Shown: in pieces, positions 57,841 through 64,000 of the stretch
Layout of the letters: each line of letters opens with the position of its first letter
Position numbering within the stretch: the stretch's first letter is position 1
Assembly: GCA_947034895.1 (NCBI GenBank)
Contig: OX344762.1
Span: 50,323,087 to 50,387,086 of the forward strand
Length of the DNA: 64,000 bases
Source: Rhytidiadelphus loreus
Taxonomy: Eukaryota > Streptophyta > Bryopsida > Hypnales > Hylocomiaceae
Direction of reading: 5' to 3'
Made by a program: the position numbers and the translations under genes
The notes under the pieces: model-generated
What the model was told of the DNA's origin: nothing
Seen by the model: the letters and a program-made list of their open reading frames with translations, nothing else
Databases searched by the model: none

Positions 57841-58620
57841 ATTTCTTCAATATACACACACACAAATATATATATGTGAGAGTCATGATGATGGTTTTAG
57901 GCAAGGTGTAATTTTACATATTGATTTCAAAGATGTGAGTGATGATGGCAATCTTTGAGCATCACCACCCACCCTACATTTTAATGGGGTGGAGGTAGTG
58001 GCTTGCATAATGGGGGGCCATCCATTTTGCAAGTTGGGGAGCAAATGGACCCTTCCACTAGTATCTTGTTACCAAGCTAAGCATGTTGAGCTAAAAATTG
58101 CACTTGCATTAAAATTGCCAACTTAGTGGCCTAGCCAACCCATGCCTCTCCTGTTAATATCCCGTACTTTTTGGATTTGGCATGGGAATTCTTGCACCCA
58201 TTTGCACACGTGACCCATATGCATGTGTAACCCATCTATATGCTTATTTTGGCATAAGCTATTCAACCCACCCCTTTGCAAATTGGGAGCAAGGTTGCAA
58301 AATGACCCACATTTGTTAGTTGGAGTTCGTTTGCAGGCTCATTGAACCAACCAATCATTCCAAGTGCAAGATGGGTGGGGCTGTTTTGTAAGCCCCAGTA
58401 AAGAAGTCATCCAAAATGAAAAATAGGCGAGCATGCTCTTAAGCAAGGTTCCAATTGTACTAAGGTAAAACAACCCATTACCATGCAGATTTGCTATCTA
58501 CGTACTTTGGAGAAGCTATTGTCAACTCCCATATTTTTCAAAGATAGAAAAGTTTGAGAGAAGTCAATTCCAAAAAGAATTTCAACAATCTGACAAGTGA
58601 ATTTTTTGTGATAAACCAAT

Positions 58621-58800
58621 GTTGAAATGTTATATTATGAATAGACCCTTGTTCAAACATGAGCAAACCCTTGTTCAAATATGAACAACATTGTTAAAGT
58701 GTGAAATGTTATACTATGAGTAGACCCTTATTTAGTTAAAGTGTGAAATGTTATACTATGAGTAGACCCTTGTTCAAACATGAGTAGACCCTAATTAAAG
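58621..58800. repeat. Tandem array of GAAATGTTATACTATGAGTA units
   Basis: GTTGAAATGTTATATTATGAATAGACCC-type units recur three times at about 58620, 58700 and 58740, with interspersed CTTGTTCAAACATGAG phrases. The last two units are nearly identical and about 50 bp apart, so the array expanded locally. Confidence 0.7.
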
Positions 58801-59091
58801 GGTGGGCTAATGTGTTTGCTCCCCAAGTGCATTGCCATCCTGATAAAGGGTTGTAATAATTGTGGTAATAGATGGGTCGCGTAGGTGACGAAATTACGTT
58901 GATAGTATTAGATACCTTACATGGAAACTCACGGTAAAAAATTCTGAATGCTAATAAATATCAAATCTACGCAGTATCTAATAATAAATGTAGCAATTAC
59001 TGTGACACAATTCTCCAGCAGTTAAATTGGGTCCCTAAAGCAATTACTGTGACTGCAATTTAGAGTTGATTTGGGTCCCTCTGGTGAGGGG

Positions 59092-59287
59092 CGAGGGTTG
59101 CGCCAGCCAAGGAAGTAGTGCAAGACCAAGGCGACACTCGCGGGTCCGGGCAGCAAGCTGCCGGATGGACCCGCACCCGCTGAAAAATTAGATTAATATC
59201 ATGGGACTCGATGAGCCCCGTATCAGATATTAAACTGATAAGAACAGATACTACACTTGATCTTAGCCAAAAGGCCGAGAAAGGTAT
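59092..59287 (-). ncRNA. U2: U2 spliceosomal snRNA, copy 2
   Basis: Read on the minus strand from 59287, it begins ATACCTTTCTCGGCC and is identical to copy 1 through the branch-recognition GTAGTA, the Sm-type site and the 3' stem-loop. The first difference I see is near the 3' end (CCCTCGCC against CCCACGCC). The 3' end is placed from the usual plant length. Flanking homology to copy 1 continues about 45 bp past the 3' end and about 75 bp upstream, then stops. Confidence 0.95.
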
Positions 59288-59310
59288 GCTTTAACAATCC
59301 CACACCAGAG

Positions 59311-59357
59311 CTCATATACCCCAAGTCTCACCGTCAACACCACAAACCATATGGGAC
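59311..59357 (-). promoter_or_regulatory. U2 copy 2 promoter: USE and TATA-like box
   Basis: GTCCCATATGG (complement of 59347-59357) and TATATGAG (complement of 59311-59318) stand at about -60 to -70 and -24 to -31 of this U2 gene, as at copy 1. The bases between TATA box and start have diverged while both motifs are kept. Confidence 0.75.
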
Positions 59358-59513
59358 AACCCATATGAAACACTACTCTCTAAAAACTCGCTTTCAAGGT
59401 CACCCTGGTGGACGTCCTCTCTAATTCCAGCTCAGGTGATTGGAATTTGCACAAACAAAATTGGATTCCTGACATCAGATGATGTTACCTATTTCTCTAA
59501 ACTTACAACTCAT

Positions 59514-62500
59514 TTATGACACAACAACAAACGTATACCCGCTTCCACAATAAACCCTACTACTCTTCACAAATTCACACCCGCTGACTAACTGACCATG
59601 TTGAGTTCCTTTACCGGCGTTCGAGGAATGAAGCCTCTCCTGGCTTGAGTGAAGTGATACAACGTGAGGAACTTCCTGATCTTCAAGTGAACCCAGACCC
59701 AGCTGCCCATGCTCAGCCCACCCCCACATTATTACCTTCCCATCCTCTGCGTCAGCTCCACCAACAAAAACAAAATTATGCATTGCTCCTCCTCAGTATC
59801 CAAAATCTTGACTCAATTACAAAGACATGGAAACGCTGGGATCAGAGACAATCTATGTTAATATATATATATTCAGATGGCTGTCACAAACATGCAGTAG
59901 GTGAACGAGTTGGATGGATGGATGCCATGTAGTTACCAAGAACAGCAGCGGAGTGTTCTGATCCAGCTGAGATCCACAGAGCGCCCATTCCTTGCGTGTC
60001 CACTCTCTCCAAATCCACACCAGAAGTAATTTGCTCGGCACTTGGTTGTGCAGTGGAAAGCAGCTCATTCTGGTCCCTCATGTGGTGACGACTGCGTTCT
60101 TCACTCAGCTTGGTCGATTCATCAGCCGGATTGGCGTTTTGTGTTGTTCCAGAAGCATGAGAATTAGGTCGTGAGGTTCCTAACTGTCCGCAACGATTGT
60201 TTCCCCAAGCGAAGACTTCCTTGTTTTCTGTACAAAGACAGGGAGATGCGATCTTTAGAATCTGCTTTCTCTATCCACCAGTCCATGTATGTTCTAGCAA
60301 TTGAGACCAACTCAAAAAGTTCTGTAGATGCATTGAAAAAGGAATATCACATAGTGATAATTTGAGAAATGCGACGTTGCTACTTTATAACCTATTTCAC
60401 GTTCTGAATTATCATATGCATGAGACGGTGATGTTACCTGTGAGAGCAAGACCGTGGCGCCATCCAAGAGATAATTGACTACACTTCAAACCCATACGAA
60501 CAAGATGAGGTTGATGCAAATCTGGCGCATCATTATATCCCCTCCCCCATAAAAGCACTTCTCCCCTTTCTGCAATTATTCCACGCCAATGTGTGTAATT
60601 CGGCAACGATAAGAAGAGAGGAATTTGAGGATAGAAAGATCATACGCTGTATACTCGTACGATACCATCATGATACATTCTTCTAATATTCGCCAAAGTA
60701 GGACGATACAAATCACCTGAATCATTTGTGACAACTACACTGTTTATTCTACTTGGTATCATCCATGATTTAATGTAACACTAGGTGGCGTAATATAGAG
60801 TAAATGAATTCTTATTGTTAAATTGTGTACCTTGGGGATCACCATCGAGGAGCTTTGAGAGAATAGTCACTCACGTAAGAAGTGGACATTCAACAAGTGG
60901 CCAACATGAGATCCAAAGCTCAGCAAATGATAATCATCAATAGGCACACAAACATATAAAATGAACATAATATATCAGAAAAGAGTTTCAGCGTTAAAAG
61001 CAAACACTGCTTAAACCTACCAGTGAGTGCAGCGCTGTGATCTCCATTTGCAGAAACACTGGCAACCCTATGCATGTCAAGAGACTGCACCCTCTGAGGT
61101 AATGAAACACGCCACTTGCCGTTGTTGCTCCCACTGCTCATTCCAATCCCGAGCTGACCCCGCTTGTTGAATCCGAAGGCATACACAATTGAAGCTTCTG
61201 ATGAACCTGATCCATATAAGCACTCAGGTAAAGTTTTAGCTGCTGACAATCTAGAAGTCTGCTACACCATATTTACCTTATACTGTGAACCACGATAATT
61301 ACGAGAGGCCACAGCAATATACATTTTTCAGATGTGTCACCATCGACTCCCTCGGAAGTTGCAAAGTAACTTACAACCAAGCCTAGTTCTGTGTTTTGTA
61401 GCTTGGTCATTTATGAAACACACATTCAATGACAAGATCATCATTCAAGCACATCAGATTGCGTCACGACTTTACCAAATACGCAAGGGCTACTTTAGTA
61501 AACACCCAATGAGTTTAATATCATACCGAAACCAAAAGTTGCTAAGGCCGTAGATGTACCTTGAGCGACAGAAAGAGCGAGTGTGTGCCGCATCCCACAC
61601 GCCACCATGTTGATGCACACAGAGAACAGGTTCTCAACCCGACAAGGCAGCAGACGAGACTCTGTGTTTCCATGCCCAAGCTGCCCAAATGCCCCATCCC
61701 CGCAAGTATAAAGCTCTCCGTTGTCTACATTGCACATACCTATCAGCCTAGCTTTCCACGTAGTTGCTCATGACAACTTAAACGCCAGTTCAGGGTTCAC
61801 GGTATTGGGTTCAAAATCCTCAGCCAGGGTAGCCTACATGTGTCCAGTTCACTCTCTATCCAAATACCTAAAAGCCTAGCTTTCCACGCAGTTGCTCATG
61901 GCAATTTAGAATGCCAGTTTTTATGATTTAGGGTGTAGGGTTCAAATACGCAACAGGGATTACAGAGGTCAAATCTCTACCCAAGAATACTAGGTGATAT
62001 ATCAGGAGTGGAGTTCCATCTAATGCTTTGAGATCTTTGAAGGAAACCATGAAGATTTATCAACTTCGAGAAGTCATTCCATATGTGTTCTGTTCAAGAG
62101 GTGTGCAGCAGGAGTGATCAATTGCGGTGGTTGCAAAACTACAATGTAGATAATGAAGATGGAGCGGTACCTGTCAAGAACGCGCTGTGGTTCCAGCCAG
62201 CTGCTGCACGAGTTATGCGAATGCCCTGGAGCGAGGAGACAAGCCTGGGTACCGTAATGGTTGTTTCGTCACCATGGCCTAAGGCCCCTGCTTGCCCTCG
62301 GCCCCATGTTGCAACGTCGCCCAAATCTAGCACACCACCACAAGAGCTTACGTCTCTACTGTGACACTCCATCATATGATGTTTCTACAATTGGACACTT
62401 GACAACTCAATCTTCTGCGGAATGATTACGAGACACCTTGACATTACGGTTCCCCAAACATGTCATATTCACAGGTGAGACGCTACAAAATCCATACCAA

Positions 62501-63170
62501 GTGCATAAGAACCTAAGAGCTCAACTTGAAGCTATCAAACGAGAGTGTCAGAAACGCACACAGAAACCGACAAGCGCACCAAACCCTAATCTACAGCATG
62601 CGTCGCCAGAAAAGATTCATCCGAGCAGCTTGTGAATTCATAATGAAGCGCAAAATTGGGAAATTCTTCAAAATTGCGCACAAGCAAGAACAGACAAACT
62701 CCGAGTCACAGATTATCAGTACGCAGAAGATGTAAAAGAATGCCTTGAATCAAACCAGCGTTACTGGAAACAAAAACAAAATCCGCTTTATTCCGTTTCT
62801 CAATTTCTAGTGCAGTAATAATTCGAACGTTTCTTAAAGTTTATCAATCTTTGAATGTGTACTTCCACCACAAGAAAATACTCTTCAAAACTGTCTTCCA
62901 AAATCGTTTCCAACAGTCTTTCAAGGCAATCAAAAACGCAATTTAAAGATAGAATATGTAACCATTTCAAAGAACAAAAGTAGGACTCATACCAAAGACA
63001 GCGACACCGTGAGCTCCTCCACAAGCAATGTACACGATGGGCGCTGCTGCAGATAGAGCCTCCACACGCTGCGGTACTAAAGCATCCACCAGAGTGCCGC
63101 AAGCCAGTTGCCCGTGTGTCCCAGCTCCCCAGCTCCAAACTTCAATTCCTCCACATTTCTTACTCTCCAT
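59514..63170 (-). CDS. RCC1-repeat (seven-bladed beta-propeller type) protein
   Basis: Exons in transcript order: 63170-62993, 62326-62171, 61724-61560, 61206-61021, 60569-60438, 60227-59937, 59746-59514. They total 1341 nt, 446 aa; every intron is phase 1 and all phases close. The last exon could instead begin at 59755, adding three residues in frame. Each exon carries one RCC1-like unit: EVWSWGAGTHGQLACG, ATWGRGQAGALGHGDE, ELYTCGDGAFGQLGHG, IVYAFGFNKRGQLGIG, EVLLWGRGYNDAP, EVFAWGNNRCGQLG and VIMWGWAEHGQLGLG. Each ends in a blade-closing motif such as ACGGAHGVAV, AAGWNHSAFLT, ACGMRHTLAL or LGWRHGLALT. Unit 6 has an insertion of about 50 polar residues. Family members are scaffolds, exchange factors or the UV-B receptor UVR8. 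Only one GWRH motif is present, so this is not UVR8. Function unknown. Confidence 0.93.
61747..61925. repeat. Direct duplication in RCC1-gene intron 2
   Basis: CCTAGCTTTCCACGTAGTTG at 61747 recurs as CCTAGCTTTCCACGCAGTTG at 61875. Similarity continues through GCTCATG[A/G]CAA and GCCAGTT to the AGGGT-GGGTTCAAA phrases. The offset is 128 bp. Confidence 0.75.
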
Positions 63171-64000
63171 GGAACCCTAATTTGCCTAATTACTACTTGA
63201 GATCGACCTTCCGAAAATCACAAGCGAAGAATTGCATACCAGTATATCCAAATCTACACACCCAACTCCTGCAACATACAAAGCTACTTTTAGGGTTTGG
63301 TGCTCGTAAATGCAAACCAACTCAAAATCAGGACCTACCATCGTTTGACTAGGTCTAAATAAAGAATGATTCGGCCGATTCTCAAAGTTTATTCCACATC
63401 TGTGCTTCCCTGTAATCAGTCATTGCATCATTTCCAATGACAATTAGGGTTCCATCATGTGATTACAAGCTTTTCTACAATTTGGGTCTTTTTCGTTCTA
63501 AAGATGCGGATGGAGTTCACGGGAAGCTTAACTGACTTACCGAACTAACCTGCTGGCCTACCGGCAGCATGTAAGGAGGGGTTCAGATGATCTAAACAAG
63601 TCAGCCATTATCTTCTTTTGCTGCTACTCATCCACTACCCTACAGCAGATCCTTCGAAGAGTTAAATTGCAGAAAAACTTGCAAAAAGTCCGAGAGATGA
63701 TGCTCGTGGAATTGACGGTCTCAAATTTAAAGATGGATTGGTTTCATTCTGCATTGGCGATATCATTCTCCAGCTTTTCTTTTCTCTTTATCTTTTTTAA
63801 CATTCTCCACCTTTGGAGCGCTCATAGGTGGAATTAATGCCCATATCTCTTTTTGAAATTTTGCACATTTTGCTTGTATCTTTGTACGATTATGTTATTT
63901 ACTTCAATTTCATTGAATTGGTCACAGTGTAATCTAGTCATCACCCAAAATATGCACCTCGGAGTGCTTATGGATTAAGTGACAAGAATTGTAACACATG
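63171..64000 (-). other. RCC1-gene 5' flank
   Basis: Upstream of the minus-strand RCC1 gene. Holds a telo-box and, beyond about 63400, no recognisable coding frame on either strand. Any neighbouring gene starts beyond the window. Confidence 0.5.
63290..63298 (-). promoter_or_regulatory. Telo-box upstream of RCC1 gene
   Basis: AAACCCTAA on the minus strand, 120 bp upstream of the start codon. This is the plant telo-box bound by TRB/PUR-type factors and common near the starts of growth- and translation-linked genes. A second TTAGGGTTCC-type copy lies immediately before the ATG. Role inferred. Confidence 0.5.

Larger units (their letters stand above)
54131..58620. other. AT-rich intergenic DNA
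   Basis: No gene or RNA recognised over about 4.5 kb. Contains the array at 56850-57060 and the dispersed repeat at 57660-57840. From 57960 to 58400 the sequence is GC-richer, with repeated GCAAGTTGGGGAGCAAATGG-like and GCAAATTGGGAGCAAGG phrases but no coding frame. Confidence 0.5.

Noticed and set aside
59514..63170. Assignment of the RCC1-repeat gene to UVR8
   Set aside because: UVR8 has repeated GWRH motifs carrying the photoreceptor tryptophans. Here only one GWRH is present and the C-terminal C27 tail is not seen.

Overview
This is nuclear DNA of a land plant. The genes have many short GT-AG introns and encode plant-type families: BRAHMA, NF-YC, V-ATPase subunit C and an RHF-type RING ligase. 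There are also plant-type U2 snRNA genes and a tRNA-Trp. Genes are moderately GC-rich, and the spaces between them are very AT-rich and full of short transposon-like repeats. I would guess a bryophyte or another non-seed plant, because the BRM bromodomain keeps sequence that Arabidopsis BRM has lost. That is inference, and no species is assigned.

Layout. 1-7302 (+): the 3' part of a BRAHMA-type SWI/SNF ATPase whose N-terminus lies upstream of the window. 8346-8759: a MITE. About 8996-9191 (-): a U2 snRNA gene with its promoter elements. 9850-12840 (-): a complete NF-YC gene. 13613-13933 (+): an orphan TFIIB-type zinc ribbon, probably a gene fragment. 17850-21105 (+): a complete V-ATPase subunit C gene with 11 exons. 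21106-34900: no recognisable gene, but several families of inverted-repeat elements. 35335-38445 (+): a complete RHF2A-like RING-H2 E3 ligase. 38446-49250: repeats and degenerate sequence. 49900-49971 (+): tRNA-Trp(CCA). 50284-50853 (+): an intronless 189-residue protein that I do not recognise. 51000-59000: repeats, including a hairpin element with CACTA...TAGTG ends and a matching 3-bp flank. About 59092-59287 (-): a second U2 gene, identical in its core to the first and 50 kb away. 59514-63170 (-): a complete RCC1-repeat (beta-propeller) protein with one blade-like unit per exon. 63171-64000: its 5' flank.

The protein genes are housekeeping or regulatory (chromatin remodelling, CCAAT-box transcription, proton pumping, ubiquitination, RCC1 scaffold). 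They do not form a visible pathway or cluster. Exon joins were worked out by hand. For every gene the reading phase closes across all introns, which supports the models strongly.

The most interesting non-genic content is the repeat landscape. There are at least three hairpin-forming families with defined ends (AGGTAG ends beside TA; TTAACC-type ends; one CACTA foldback), nested insertion, and a dispersed family that couples a perfect GTGCATAG hairpin with degenerate ATATGGATAC arrays. I found no prokaryotic system, CRISPR array, virus or autonomous transposase gene.
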